Source: Bifidobacterium longum subsp. infantis ATCC 15697 = JCM 1222 = DSM 20088
GTDB taxonomy: Bacteria > Actinomycetota > Actinomycetes > Actinomycetales > Bifidobacteriaceae
Reading direction: 5' to 3'
Length of the DNA stretch: 64,000 nt
Assembly (NCBI RefSeq): GCF_000269965.1
Contig: NC_017219.1
Span: 620,001-684,000, forward strand
Positions 19,065 to 27,605 of this stretch are shown piece by piece. The notes beneath the pieces are model-generated. The model made no database searches. It had not been told where the DNA came from and saw only the letters and a program-made list of their open reading frames with translations. Position numbers and translations under genes: made by a program. Position 1 is the stretch's first letter. Each line of letters starts with the position of its first letter.

Positions 19065-19525
19065 CGTTCCTCCCGTCATGAAGGTTTTCCGGTCGCCGCG
19101 GGCTCGGAGGAGTCCGGACGCCCGCGCCGCACCCACATTACGACGAGACCTGCGCCATGCGCCCCTGAAGCGTCCGTGTAGCCGGCCTGGTTCCTATCAG
19201 CGGTCATCGGGCGTCCCCGTTCCCGGCGACAACACCCCCCGGATCATCGACGACAGGGCAGGAAAGTCATACCGGAACCGGCGACCCGGCCCCGACCATC
19301 GGGGCCTACCAAACATGGTAATGGGCTGGATTGCGGCCTGGCGCGATCCGACATGACGCGGCCGTCCCCGATGGTGCCGTTGCGGCGATCCGCCGAGGTT
19401 ACGCCCATGGCTGAACGCCCGGAATGTTCCTTGATATCCAGTGAGACGGTCCGCGCCACGGATGTACTGTGAACGGCGGATAAGCGCATCAGGCGCCTCG
19501 ATCATGGCAGAGAGGAAACCCCGTT
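19065..19525. ncRNA. Non-coding flank of IS110; possible bridge-RNA region
   Basis: About 460 bp upstream of the transposase start with no gene. IS110-group elements carry their bridge RNA in the non-coding end next to the transposase start. Here a perfect hairpin GGCCCCGA-CCA-TCGGGGCC (19288-19306) is visible. The part near 19500 must contain the leader of the DHA2 gene. The RNA call is inference; element ends are not defined. Confidence 0.35.
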
Positions 19526-21292
19526 ATGGACTGTTCATCACGATCCCAACGTCAGACTCAAGTCGATGCGTCCCCGACATCCCCGACATCTTCAACAACT
19601 ATGACATCTTCAACGAATCCGACGGCCTCGTCGCCGCTGCCCACCCAGGCGCCGCCGTGGGGCGCGCTGTGGGTGATGGCCCTGGGATTGGCCATGATCG
19701 TGCTCGACAGCTCGATCGTCAACGTCTCCATCCCCACCATCATCGATGATATCGGCATTAACCTGACCGACGCCCAGTGGGTCACCTCGCTCTACAACAT
19801 CGTGCTTGCCGCGTTGTTGCTGCCTTTCGGCAAGTTGGGCGACGCCAGAGGGCGCAAACTGGTGTTTCAAGTCGGTACCGTGATCTTCGTGGCGAGTTCG
19901 ACGCTCGCCGCCGCCTCGCAGGGTGCGGTGATGCTGCTTGCCGCCCGTGTGCTGCAGGGCATCGGAGGCGCGATGATCATGCCGAACACCCTGTCCACGG
20001 TGTCCGCCCTGTTCCGGGGCAAATACCGTGCCGCGGCGTTCGGCGTCTGGGGCGCGGTGATGAGTTCGGCCGCCGCGCTTGGTCCGCTGCTCGGTGGCGT
20101 GTTCACCGAGACCTTGGGATGGCGTTGGATCTTCCTGGTGAACCTGCCGCTGGGCATCGCGGTCTTTGTATCGGCCATCTTCCTGGTGCCGAAGACCGGT
20201 GGGAACGCCTCGGTCGCCGGTGCCGCGGATGCCGCGCAGGATGCCCGATCCCGTCGCGTCGGTGTGGATATCCCGGGCGTGGTGTTGTCTGCCCTGACCT
20301 CGGCCCTGTTGGTGTTCGGTCTTATCGAAGGCGAGACCTACGGTTGGTGGAAGCAGACCTCCACGCAGTTGAAGCTCGGCGGGTTGAGCTGGAATCGTGA
20401 CTGGTTGTCGCCGGTGCCGATCTGCCTGATCGCCGGCGCGCTTCTGATGGCCGTCTTCATCCTCTTCGAATCCGCGCGGGGCAAAGCCGGTCGGCCGGTC
20501 ATGCTGGACATGACCCTGTTCCGCATCAAGACGTTCTCGTGGGGCAATCTGGCGGCCGCGGCCATCGCCGCCGGCGAGTTCGCGCTGGTGTTCATGCTGC
20601 CGTTGTATCTCATCAACGCCCGCGGGCTCAACACGCTGCAGGCCGGTGCGATGCTGGCCGTGATGGGCTTGGGGTCCATCGTCGCAGGTGCGCAGGCCCA
20701 TGTCATGGCCGCCAGGCTCACCCCGGCCGGCGTGATTCAACTTGGTCTTGTGATCGAGATCATCGCCGTCGCCCTGGTCGCGGTCCTTATGCCTGTGGGG
20801 TTCTCTGTGTGGTGGCAGCTTGTTCCCATGGCCGCGTACGGTCTGGGTCTGGGCTTCGCCTCCGCGCAGCTGACCAGCGTGGTGCTCTCCGAAGTACCGG
20901 TCATGCAGTCCGGCGAAGGGTCGGCCACCCAGTCCACGGTTCGACAGCTCGGCACCGCCGTCGGTTCGGCCATCTCCGGCGCGTCGTTGGCCATGGCCGT
21001 CAACGGAACATTGCCGGCGCGGCTCGAATCCCTCGGGCTGCCCGCCAAGGTCGGCGACGGTCTGGCCCAAGCGGTCAGTGGTTCGGCGGGTGGAGTGATC
21101 GGCGTGTTCCGCAGCGGTGATGGACCGGCGGCCCGATTCGGCGACGAGGCGCCGAAGATTGCCGATGCGATGACTTCAGGGTTCGTCGAAGGCGGCCAGT
21201 GGACGCTTCTGGTCGCCGGCATCATGCTGTTCATCGGTTTGCTGGCCTCGGTGGCCGTGCGTCGTGCCGCGTCGTCGCACAACGTGCGTTGA
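19526..21292 (+). CDS. DHA2 (EmrB/QacA) family drug efflux transporter
   Basis: Fourteen-helix proton-driven multidrug exporter of 588 aa. After a Ser/Thr/Pro-rich N-terminal tail (residues 1-42) the first helix carries LDSSIVNVSIPTI, the DHA2 motif D1. Motif A is FGKLGDARGRK and motif C is in SAAALGPLLGGVFTE. Fourteen hydrophobic segments follow to ASVAVRRAASSHNVR. AGAGAGGA precedes ATG 19526. It stands alone, next to IS110; the substrate is unknown. Two decayed DHA2 relatives occur at 22984 and 26512. Confidence 0.92.
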   Translation: MDCSSRSQRQTQVDASPTSPTSSTTMTSSTNPTASSPLPTQAPPWGALWVMALGLAMIVLDSSIVNVSIPTIIDDIGINLTDAQWVTSLYNIVLAALLLPFGKLGDARGRKLVFQVGTVIFVASSTLAAASQGAVMLLAARVLQGIGGAMIMPNTLSTVSALFRGKYRAAAFGVWGAVMSSAAALGPLLGGVFTETLGWRWIFLVNLPLGIAVFVSAIFLVPKTGGNASVAGAADAAQDARSRRVGVDIPGVVLSALTSALLVFGLIEGETYGWWKQTSTQLKLGGLSWNRDWLSPVPICLIAGALLMAVFILFESARGKAGRPVMLDMTLFRIKTFSWGNLAAAAIAAGEFALVFMLPLYLINARGLNTLQAGAMLAVMGLGSIVAGAQAHVMAARLTPAGVIQLGLVIEIIAVALVAVLMPVGFSVWWQLVPMAAYGLGLGFASAQLTSVVLSEVPVMQSGEGSATQSTVRQLGTAVGSAISGASLAMAVNGTLPARLESLGLPAKVGDGLAQAVSGSAGGVIGVFRSGDGPAARFGDEAPKIADAMTSGFVEGGQWTLLVAGIMLFIGLLASVAVRRAASSHNVR

Positions 21293-21453
21293 CGCATGAC
21301 GGCTACGGTCTTATGGGGAGTGCGGCCGTGCGCGGTCGAACGGTGTGGCCCGCATACCGTCCACCGCGCCTGCGGTCGGTTTGCCATCCAGACGGCGTGT
21401 CGTGATCCGATGATGCTGTAACATATCCTTTTGTGCCTCATTGAGGCACGTAC

Positions 21454-21530
21454 GGCCCCGTAGCTCAGTTGGTTAGAGCGCCGCCCTGTCACGGCGGAGG
21501 TCACCGGTTCAAGTCCGGCCGGGGTCGCCA
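21454..21530 (+). tRNA. tRNA-Asp (GTC)
   Basis: Full cloverleaf with encoded CCA. Acceptor GGCCCCG pairs with CGGGGTC, the D arm contains AGCTCAGTTGGTTAGAGC, the anticodon arm CCGCCCTGTCACGGCGG has GTC in the loop, and the T arm contains CCGGTTCAAGTCCGG. A short hairpin GTGCCTCATTGAGGCAC (21433-21449) sits just upstream. Confidence 0.97.
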
Positions 21531-21532
21531 CC

Positions 21533-21561
21533 AAACTCCCGATGCATGTCGGGAGTTTTTT
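21533..21561 (+). terminator. Terminator of tRNA-Asp
   Basis: AACTCCCGA-TGCATG-TCGGGAGTT followed by a T run, three bases after the tRNA CCA. Confidence 0.9.
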
Positions 21562-21811
21562 GTTTCCTGCCGTTCTTCGATGCCATCCGCAAGGGCGGCG
21601 AAAGTGAACGCATCCGATCCGACACGCCGTCCGCACCGATACCGGCATTGAAGGGGACGCCCGTTTGCATCGGGTGAAATGCATGAGGAAGCGCATCGGC
21701 GGAATGTTCGCGACGCATGGCGAATCACGGAAAATCCGCGGTGGGAGGTCATGGCGGCTCACTACTATTTTCGCTATCTCGTACGTTACGAAAGTCTTCA
21801 AGGAGTAAGCC

Positions 21812-22762
21812 ATGACCACGCTCGCCATTGATATCGGCGGAACCAAGATCGCCGCTGCCGTCTGCGATGCAAACGACAGCATCATCCAGCGTTGGCGCGT
21901 CCCCACGCCGATGGACGCCGACGCCATCAACACGCATATCGCCGAGATCTACCGCGAAGCCGTCGCCGCTGGCCACACCGATATCGAGGCCATCGGCATC
22001 TCCGCGGCCGGTAATGTGAGCGCGGATCGCAAGACGCTCACCTTCTCCGCCAACATTCCGGCCTGGATCAATTACAATCTGTCCGAGCATGTCGGCGCGT
22101 TGATCGACCATGCCGTTCCGATCGTCGTCGAGAACGATGCCAACTGCGCCGGCTGGGGCGAATTCGTGCACGGTGCCGGCCAAGGCAGCTCCAACATGGT
22201 CGCGCTGACCGTGGGCACCGGCCTCGGTGGCGCCATCGTGATCAATGGCCAGCTCTACCGAGGCTCCTTCGGCATGGCCGCAGAGCTCGGCCACCTGCCG
22301 ATGGTCCCGGACGGAGACCATTGCGGCTGCGGCCTGCGCGGCTGCGCCGAGCGCTATACTTCGGGAACCTCGCTGGAGAACTTCGCCAAGTCCGCCGTGC
22401 GTCGTCGTCCTCAGGACGCCAAACGTCTTCTGGAGCTGTGCGGTGGCGACATCACCAAGCTGGAGGGACCGATGGTGTCCCAAGCGGCTCAGGAGGGTGA
22501 CGTGCTTGGCCTGTATGCGTTCGGCAAGATCGGCGAATGGCTTGGCCGCACCATGGCCGCCGTTTCCGCCGTGCTTGATCCGGACCTGTTCGTCATCGGC
22601 GGTGGTGTGGTAGCCGTTGGAGACATTCTGCTGGAGCCGGCCCGCTACAACTACCAGCGTTTCCTGGAAGGCAGCGCCTACCGTGGCCACGCCAAGATCG
22701 TCGCCGCAGTCGCGGGCCAGGACGCCGGCCTCATCGGTGCCGCCAATCTGGCTCTTCGCTGA
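21812..22762 (+). CDS. glkA: ROK-family glucokinase
   Basis: Phosphorylates glucose (or a related hexose) with ATP in the cytosol, feeding the bifid shunt. The 316 aa product has ATP-binding LAIDIGGTKIAAAVC at the start, sugar-binding and catalytic VVENDANCAGWGEF with the Asp base, phosphate loop LTVGTGLGGAIV, GHLPM, and the ROK zinc motif CGCGLRGCAERYTSG. AAGGAG precedes ATG 21812. Lack of an N-terminal helix-turn-helix makes it a kinase rather than a repressor. It is monocistronic, with a strong terminator downstream. Confidence 0.92.
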   Translation: MTTLAIDIGGTKIAAAVCDANDSIIQRWRVPTPMDADAINTHIAEIYREAVAAGHTDIEAIGISAAGNVSADRKTLTFSANIPAWINYNLSEHVGALIDHAVPIVVENDANCAGWGEFVHGAGQGSSNMVALTVGTGLGGAIVINGQLYRGSFGMAAELGHLPMVPDGDHCGCGLRGCAERYTSGTSLENFAKSAVRRRPQDAKRLLELCGGDITKLEGPMVSQAAQEGDVLGLYAFGKIGEWLGRTMAAVSAVLDPDLFVIGGGVVAVGDILLEPARYNYQRFLEGSAYRGHAKIVAAVAGQDAGLIGAANLALR

Positions 22763-22839
22763 CGCAGATGGCGGTGCGTAGATAACGCGCGCGACGCAGA
22801 TAGCAACGCGTAAATAATCGCAAATAATCGCAAACAGTA

Positions 22840-22884
22840 CAGTGCGGTGATTCTCGTTATGGGAATCACCGCACTGTTGTTTTT
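22840..22884 (+). terminator. Terminator of glkA
   Basis: CAGTGCGGTGATTC and GAATCACCGCACTG form a perfect 14-bp stem followed by TTGTTTTT. A tandem AATAATCGCA pair precedes it. Confidence 0.9.
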
Positions 22885-22983
22885 CTCCCGGAAATGGCGA
22901 AACCCAACGTGAGCGAATGGGCAAGATACCGGCACCGCGCGCGTGGGCGACGTCAGCATTCCTCGGCGTCGCTACGCTGACTC

Positions 22984-23429
22984 GCGGTCAACTTCCCGAT
23001 GCTGCTCGCCGCCCGACTGGTCATGTCGCTCGGCGCCGGCATCTCCCTGCCGCTTATCACCAACATCATTCTGGAGAAGGCGCCACTTGAACAGCGTGGC
23101 GCGATGCTCGGCATAGTCGGCCTGGTCACCTGCGCCGCACCGGCCATCGGCCCGGTGATCGGCGGCATGCTGAAGAACCACTTCCCGCCCAAGTTCATCC
23201 TTATCGGCTTCGCCGGCACCGTGATTATGGATGTGGTGTTCGTTGCGCTGTCCGGCAATGTGGGGGCATCGCCGCGAATGATGGGGCGGATGCGGCCGGT
23301 TCGTATACGGCCGCGTTCCCACGCAGCATGATGGTGTTCACCGGCATGGCCGTGCTTGGCGTGATTCTTGCCGCGCTCATGTTCCGATTCTCCACTCGCC
23401 GACCGCCAGAATTGAGAGAAGTCAAATAG
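22984..23429 (+). pseudogene. DHA2-type MFS transporter remnant
   Basis: Starts without an initiation region at AVNFPMLLAARLVMSLGAG and continues through LPLITNIILEKAPLEQRGAM and APAIGPVIGGMLKNHF. These are helices 4-5 and motif C of a DHA2 exporter. The frame is then lost near 23260-23300. A second frame gives a final helix (MMVFTGMAVLGVILAALMF) and ends at 23429. Both the N-terminus and a large internal part are missing. Confidence 0.8.
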
Positions 23430-23501
23430 TACGCCCGCGGCGGATTGGTTGGCTTTATGATGGAACCGACATTCCATCACGGGAGAAGCAGGGAAACTAT
23501 C

Positions 23502-24350
23502 ATGCTTGAACCACCAGTCACTCCGATCCGCAAGGCCAACGACGGCCTCGAACTGCCCGCCACCGGCTTCGGTACGTACAAGGTCAACGGTCTAGCCGGC
23601 GTGGACGCCATCAAGTTCGCCATCCATCAGGGTTACCGCCTCATCGACTCTGCGTTCAACTATGAGAACGAGGGTGTGGTGGGTCGCGCCATCCGCGAAT
23701 CCGGCGTGCCGCGTGAAGACATCATCGTCACGTCCAAGCTGCCCGGCCGCCACCATGCTCACGATGAGGCGCTGCTCACCATTGAGGAGAGCGTGTGCCG
23801 TATGGGTCTCGACTACATCGATCTCTATCTGATTCACTGGCCGAACCCAGGCCAAGGCCAGTTCGTCGAGGCATGGGAAGCGCTGGTCGAAGCTCGCGAA
23901 CGCGGCTTGGTCAAGCACATTGGCGTCAGCAACTTCCTGCCCGGCCACATCGACCTGCTCATTCGCGATACGGGTGTGACGCCGGCCGTCAACCAGGTCG
24001 AGCTGCACCCGTACTTCCAGCAGCGCGAACAGCTGGCCTACGACAACGCGCACGGCATCATCACCGAGGCATGGAGCCCGCTGGGCCGCGCCAACCAGAT
24101 GCTGCGCGACCCAGACCTGAAGCGTATCGCCGCCAAGCACGGTATTTCCGTGGTCCAGGCCATTTTGCGCTGGCACCTCCAGTACGGCGACGTGGCCATC
24201 CCGAAGTCTTTGAACCCGGAGCGCCAGCGTCAGAACCTCGACCTGACCGCTTTTGAACTCGATGATCAGGACATGGCCGATATCGCCGCGATGGACAACC
24301 CCGAAGGCCACACCTTCGGACAGAACCCCCACTGGCACGAAGAAGCGTGA
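23502..24350 (+). CDS. Aldo/keto reductase (2,5-diketo-gluconate reductase type)
   Basis: NADPH-dependent carbonyl reductase with a TIM barrel, 282 aa. The catalytic tetrad is visible as Asp and Tyr in YRLIDSAFNYENE, Lys in IIVTSKLPG and His in YLIHWPNPG. Signatures GLVKHIGVSNFLPGHI, NQVELHPY and the C-terminal IPKSLNPERQRQN cofactor motif are complete. ATG 23502 follows AGCAGGGAAA; an in-frame ATG further up (23445) lacks family similarity. The physiological substrate is not evident. Seven bases separate it from the deformylase gene, so the two are probably cotranscribed. Confidence 0.92.
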   Translation: MLEPPVTPIRKANDGLELPATGFGTYKVNGLAGVDAIKFAIHQGYRLIDSAFNYENEGVVGRAIRESGVPREDIIVTSKLPGRHHAHDEALLTIEESVCRMGLDYIDLYLIHWPNPGQGQFVEAWEALVEARERGLVKHIGVSNFLPGHIDLLIRDTGVTPAVNQVELHPYFQQREQLAYDNAHGIITEAWSPLGRANQMLRDPDLKRIAAKHGISVVQAILRWHLQYGDVAIPKSLNPERQRQNLDLTAFELDDQDMADIAAMDNPEGHTFGQNPHWHEEA

Positions 24351-24357
24351 TTCCAAC

Positions 24358-24777
24358 ATGCAACGTCCTATTATGACTTCGCGGTCGTTTTTGCGCACGC
24401 CGTCCGAAGTGGCCGGACCCGGCGACGAGCAGGTGATCGAAGACCTCGTAGACACGCTGGAGGCCAACCGTTCACGGTGCGTGGGCATGGCCGCCAACAT
24501 GATTGGCGTAGGCAAACGCATCATCGTCTTCGTGGATGAAGACCTTGGCGGGCGTATTACGGTGATGTTCAACCCCGTGATCACCGCTTCGGACGGTGCC
24601 TTCGACGCCCAGGAAGGCTGTTTGTCGCTGACCGGCGAACGCCGCACACTGCGCTACCGCCGTATCGAGGTCAACTACGAGGACCGTCGGTTCCGCGCCC
24701 GCCACGCCACCTTCGCCGGTTGGACTGCGCAGATTATCCAGCATGAAGTCGATCACTGCAACGGCATCATTATCTGA
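24358..24777 (+). CDS. def: Short divergent peptide deformylase
   Basis: Metal hydrolase that would remove the formyl group from nascent N-terminal Met. It is 139 aa, shorter than canonical deformylases (~165-190 aa). Motif 2 EGCLSLTG (metal Cys) and motif 3 QHEVDH (two metal His and catalytic Glu) are intact. Motif 1 is GMAANMIG, with Met where the canonical enzyme has Gln, the oxyanion-hole residue. This GMAANMIG subgroup is known from Firmicutes as a second Def-like protein. Whether it deformylates proteins is uncertain. It follows the aldo/keto reductase by seven bases and ends in a strong terminator. Confidence 0.85.
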   Translation: MQRPIMTSRSFLRTPSEVAGPGDEQVIEDLVDTLEANRSRCVGMAANMIGVGKRIIVFVDEDLGGRITVMFNPVITASDGAFDAQEGCLSLTGERRTLRYRRIEVNYEDRRFRARHATFAGWTAQIIQHEVDHCNGIII

Positions 24778-24810
24778 TTCATATCGGTGCTCGTTGCAGC
24801 CCAACCCCCG

Positions 24811-24870
24811 AGGCTGGTCATCGCGATTACGATGCGATTACATCGCAACCGCTATGACCAGCCTTTTTTT
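24811..24870 (+). terminator. Terminator downstream of def
   Basis: AGGCTGGTCAT (24811-24821) and ATGACCAGCCT (24854-24864) pair perfectly and are followed by seven T. An inner pairing GCGAT/ATCGC extends the structure. Confidence 0.9.
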
Positions 24871-25375
24871 ATGTGCACTGGTGGAGGGTGTTCTCAGCGG
24901 TGTTGGGGTGCCATGCGCTGGCAGGTTGGTTTCGCTGAGGGGTGTGGGTGGTGTCATGTTGCCAGCGGTTGGCTGGTTGGGTTCGCTGGAGGTTCTAAGC
25001 GTCGGTGATGTGCCAAAGAGTGGCGGGCTGGCTTCGCTAAGGAGCGCTACCGTCGGTGGAGAACCAGTGCGTGACCTGCTGCCGACGCTAAGCGTTCGTT
25101 AAGCGTCGTTAGCGGCCAAAACTTGGACGTGTAACGATGCTGGGCGGTTTTAGTGTCGTTGCTGTGCCGAGTTGTGGGCCTCTGCCGACGCTGCCAGTGC
25201 AGTAGCGTCGGCGTTGGGACAGGTGTTGGACCTTTGCCGACTCTATAAGCGAGGGAAAATCATTCTCCGATGCCTAAGTGGGTCTATTGCCATGCTGAAT
25301 ACATCTGCTGAGTGTAGCTATGCGTTCGAAGGCGATTTCGGGACCTTTCTCAGTAGCAAATATGTCTAATGCGCG
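24871..25375. repeat. Non-coding G/T-rich stretch with degenerate ~51-bp direct repeats
   Basis: Three related units, GGCAGGTTGGTTTCGCTGAGG (24918), GGCTGGTTGGGTTCGCTGG (24969) and GGCGGGCTGGCTTCGCTAAGG (25022), recur at about 51-53 bp. Downstream, GCCGACGCT (25184-25192) and AGCGTCGGC (25204-25212) form a perfect hairpin, and GCGTCGTTAGCG-type motifs are repeated. No open frame here looks like a protein. Confidence 0.5.
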
Positions 25376-25378
25376 GAG

Positions 25379-25598
25379 TTATACACTTCACCGTGCACTT
25401 ATACACGCCAAACGAAGCAGAAATCGACTGCTGACAGTGGACGACACGCCAGAGACGATGTGGATAACCCAGAGACGGTGGATAACAGCTGCGCGATCAG
25501 TGGATAACCTGCAAGAAAGTGCGGTTATCCACCGACGGTAGCCACTGTTATGCACATTCCATACCCCTTGGAATCATTGGGTTTTCCACTTATCCACC
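25379..25598. promoter_or_regulatory. Cluster of eight DnaA-box-like 9-mers
   Basis: Consensus TTATNCACA. Sites are: TTATACACT 25379, TTATACACG 25399, TGTGGATAA 25459 (perfect, minus), GGTGGATAA 25477 (minus), AGTGGATAA 25499 (minus), TTATCCACC 25525, TTATGCACA 25548 (perfect), TTATCCACC 25590. The remaining six differ only at the last position. No dnaA, dnaN or rpmH lies nearby, so it is more likely a DnaA-binding regulatory, titration or reactivation site, or a relic origin, than the chromosomal oriC. Confidence 0.65.
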
Positions 25599-25701
25599 AT
25601 CTCGCCATGCGGGCTTGCGGGCCACCGCACGAACGTCATACAGTGTGCCTCACGGCGGGCAACGTAGCCCGCCGTCCACATCACATGAAGGGGGAAACGC
25701 C

Positions 25702-26502
25702 ATGAGCACCGCAACCACTACTACTGCCGAAAATGCCGGTTTGCCAGCAATGCTGGACACCAAAGACGTAGCCGAGACGTTCAAACGCTGCAATCTCGCC
25801 GTCTATGCCGAAGCGAGACGCATATATTATCGCGAAGTGAATCTGAACCCGTTCAAAACGTATTCAAAGCACCTGCGTCAAATGATCGAATGGTGGTTCT
25901 GGGATTGGTTTGCCTATGATTGCACTGTCAGCGGTATTGGACTGACCGGCAATGAATCCGAAGATTTACGTATCGAATTGCAGTACGGTTCAGGCGCAGG
26001 TATCTCGCCATTCCTAGCCTTGGCCGAATTCATGTATGACAAGGACGAACGTATCGGCACACGCGAGATACGTGATTTTCGCGAACTTGATGACACCAAT
26101 TTCGCTTCGGTGTTCTGGATTCGCGATGCCAGCGCGGTCAAAGGTCGTCTGACAGTTGAGGACATCATTCATGGTGGTGTCTACGAGGTGGCGGACGCAC
26201 ATGCCGCCTCGCAATACGATGGTGCGCACGGCGGCATGATCGTCAATCGCATCGCACATGTGAGAGGCGTGTGGAGATCCTGTGCCATCCCGATCTATGA
26301 GGCACGAAGGCCCGATGACCCGCAAATCGGTGATTCGCTGGCCCGTTCATTCCGGGAAACCGGATATAAACCGGACTTTGCCGGTCTGGTGCGGTTTTTC
26401 TACGGGAGGGCCAAAGACACCGGTCTCGACTGGGAAGATGCGGAAGCCGCACGCCAAGCCGGTACTTTGGACGCGCTGATCAAGAAGGCCGGCAATCGGT
26501 GA
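25702..26502 (+). CDS. Hypothetical protein of 266 aa
   Basis: I do not recognise this family. ATG 25702 follows AAGGGGGAAACGCC, a strong ribosome site. The protein is soluble and acidic to neutral, with no signal peptide or membrane segment. Segments include HLRQMIEWWFWDWFAYDC, EDLRIELQYGSGAGISPFL and REIRDFRELDDTNFASVFW, and a C-terminal RFFYGRAKDTGLDWEDAEAA. The aromatic-rich N-terminal half suggests a compact globular domain. It is immediately downstream (about 100 bp) of the DnaA-box cluster, so its transcription could respond to DnaA; this is inference. Base composition is slightly AT-richer than neighbours. Confidence 0.75.
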   Translation: MSTATTTTAENAGLPAMLDTKDVAETFKRCNLAVYAEARRIYYREVNLNPFKTYSKHLRQMIEWWFWDWFAYDCTVSGIGLTGNESEDLRIELQYGSGAGISPFLALAEFMYDKDERIGTREIRDFRELDDTNFASVFWIRDASAVKGRLTVEDIIHGGVYEVADAHAASQYDGAHGGMIVNRIAHVRGVWRSCAIPIYEARRPDDPQIGDSLARSFRETGYKPDFAGLVRFFYGRAKDTGLDWEDAEAARQAGTLDALIKKAGNR

Positions 26503-26511
26503 AGGATCCGC

Positions 26512-27115
26512 CTAACGCTGCTGTCCAAGTCGGCGGCCACGGTCGCGAACGAAGAGGGACGCAACCAAACAGACCGCGCACACAATGGCGACCGTGCTGA
26601 ACGAAGCCTGCACGCCAATGGCCGATGCCGCCGCTTCCGGCACTCCGGTGCGCATGGCCGCTGCGGTGTGCGTGTTCATGATGGTGACCAGTAGCACAGC
26701 CTCAAACGTCATGATCGCGAAGCCCAGCAAGGCGAGCGGCCGGCCACCGATACGGTCGTACAGCTTGCCTGCCACCGGGTTCAGGATGCCCATGGCGATG
26801 CCGCTCGGCATCATCACCAGACCGGACACCAGTGCATTAACGCCAAGATCATTCTGCAAATATGCCCATCGCGTACAGGAACGGCTGGCGCGTGGTGAAG
26901 GTCTCGATGAGGAACGCGGTGATCGGGATCATGATGCCGTTGGTGAGCATGAATCCGGTGGTCAGCCATTGCACGGTGCTGCCGGGCACATCGAATTCAT
27001 GCATCAACGTGGGCGGTGCGGAGATCATCAGCGTCTAGTTGAGAATGGCCACAAACGAGCCGATCATCAGGGTGATGACCATGGCAGTGGTGTTGGCAGG
27101 GGTGGTGCTGTTGGA
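26512..27115 (-). pseudogene. DHA2-type MFS transporter remnant with amber codon and internal deletion
   Basis: Reading downward from ~27115: [16 protein letters not shown], then TAG (27037-27035) where relatives have Gln, then TLMISAPPTLMHEFDVPGST and WLTTGFMLTNGIMIPITAFL to FLYAMGIFA. The frame then breaks and jumps to the C-terminal half, QNDLGVNALVSGLVMMPSGI through LYDRIGGRPLALLG, ending FVRDRGRRLGQQR. The middle helices are gone. Upstream it is fused to a xylulokinase fragment. Confidence 0.8.
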
Positions 27116-27532
27116 GTTGGCGGGGGAGGAACCGACGGCCTTGACCCAGCGCTGCTTGCCGCGGGCGGTCACGTCGTCCGGTTCGTCGCCATCGGCCGGA
27201 GCTGCACCGAGCTTGTCGATCAGGGTGGCGGACTGCGGGGCGGAACTGATGTCATTCCAGAGCATCGCATCGCGAATCACGTTGCCCTGCTTGTCGAGAA
27301 TGACCATGCCGTGCTGCTGGCCGCCAACCGCGAGGGCCGCGACATCGTCGAGCCCGCCGGCCCGCTCGGCGGCCTTGGTGAAGGCCTCCCACCAGAATTC
27401 CGGGTTGACCGAGGTGCCATCCGGGTGCTTGGCCTGCCCGAACCGAACCTGTTCGCCGGTGGCGGCGTCCGTGATGCGGACCTTTGTTGATTGGGTTGAC
27501 GTATCTACGCCGGCAACCAGTACTCTCGTCAT
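27116..27532 (-). pseudogene. xylB: Xylulokinase N-terminal fragment (FGGY kinase)
   Basis: Begins [20 protein letters not shown], the FGGY kinase phosphate-binding strand, and continues with [13 protein letters not shown] and [13 protein letters not shown], all typical of xylulokinases. After [12 protein letters not shown] the frame runs on, without a shift, into the N-terminal helix of an MFS transporter, marking a deletion junction near 27115-27125. Only about 140 of ~500 residues remain, so it cannot be a working kinase. A good start site (GAGGAATGC) is retained. It is divergent from a ROK regulator, a layout typical of xylose loci. Confidence 0.82.
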
Positions 27533-27588
27533 GCATTCCTCCTCGATGAGGGGTTGCGATCAAAAGTTTCGGCGCGCCATAGCCAATA

Positions 27589-27605
27589 AGTTAGACGATT
27601 AAACT
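27589..27605. promoter_or_regulatory. Imperfect palindrome in the xylB-ROK intergenic region
   Basis: AGTTAGACGATTAAACT, a 17-base imperfect inverted repeat with AGTT/AACT ends, located between the divergent xylB fragment and the ROK regulator. ROK repressors commonly bind such sites; the assignment is tentative. Confidence 0.35.

Noticed and set aside
17850..19181. 443-codon plus-strand frame opposite the IS110 transposase
   Set aside because: Shadow frame with no recognisable motif.
25379..25598. Chromosomal oriC
   Set aside because: DnaA boxes are present, but none of rpmH, dnaA, dnaN, recF or gyrB is in the window, and no clear AT-rich unwinding element adjoins.
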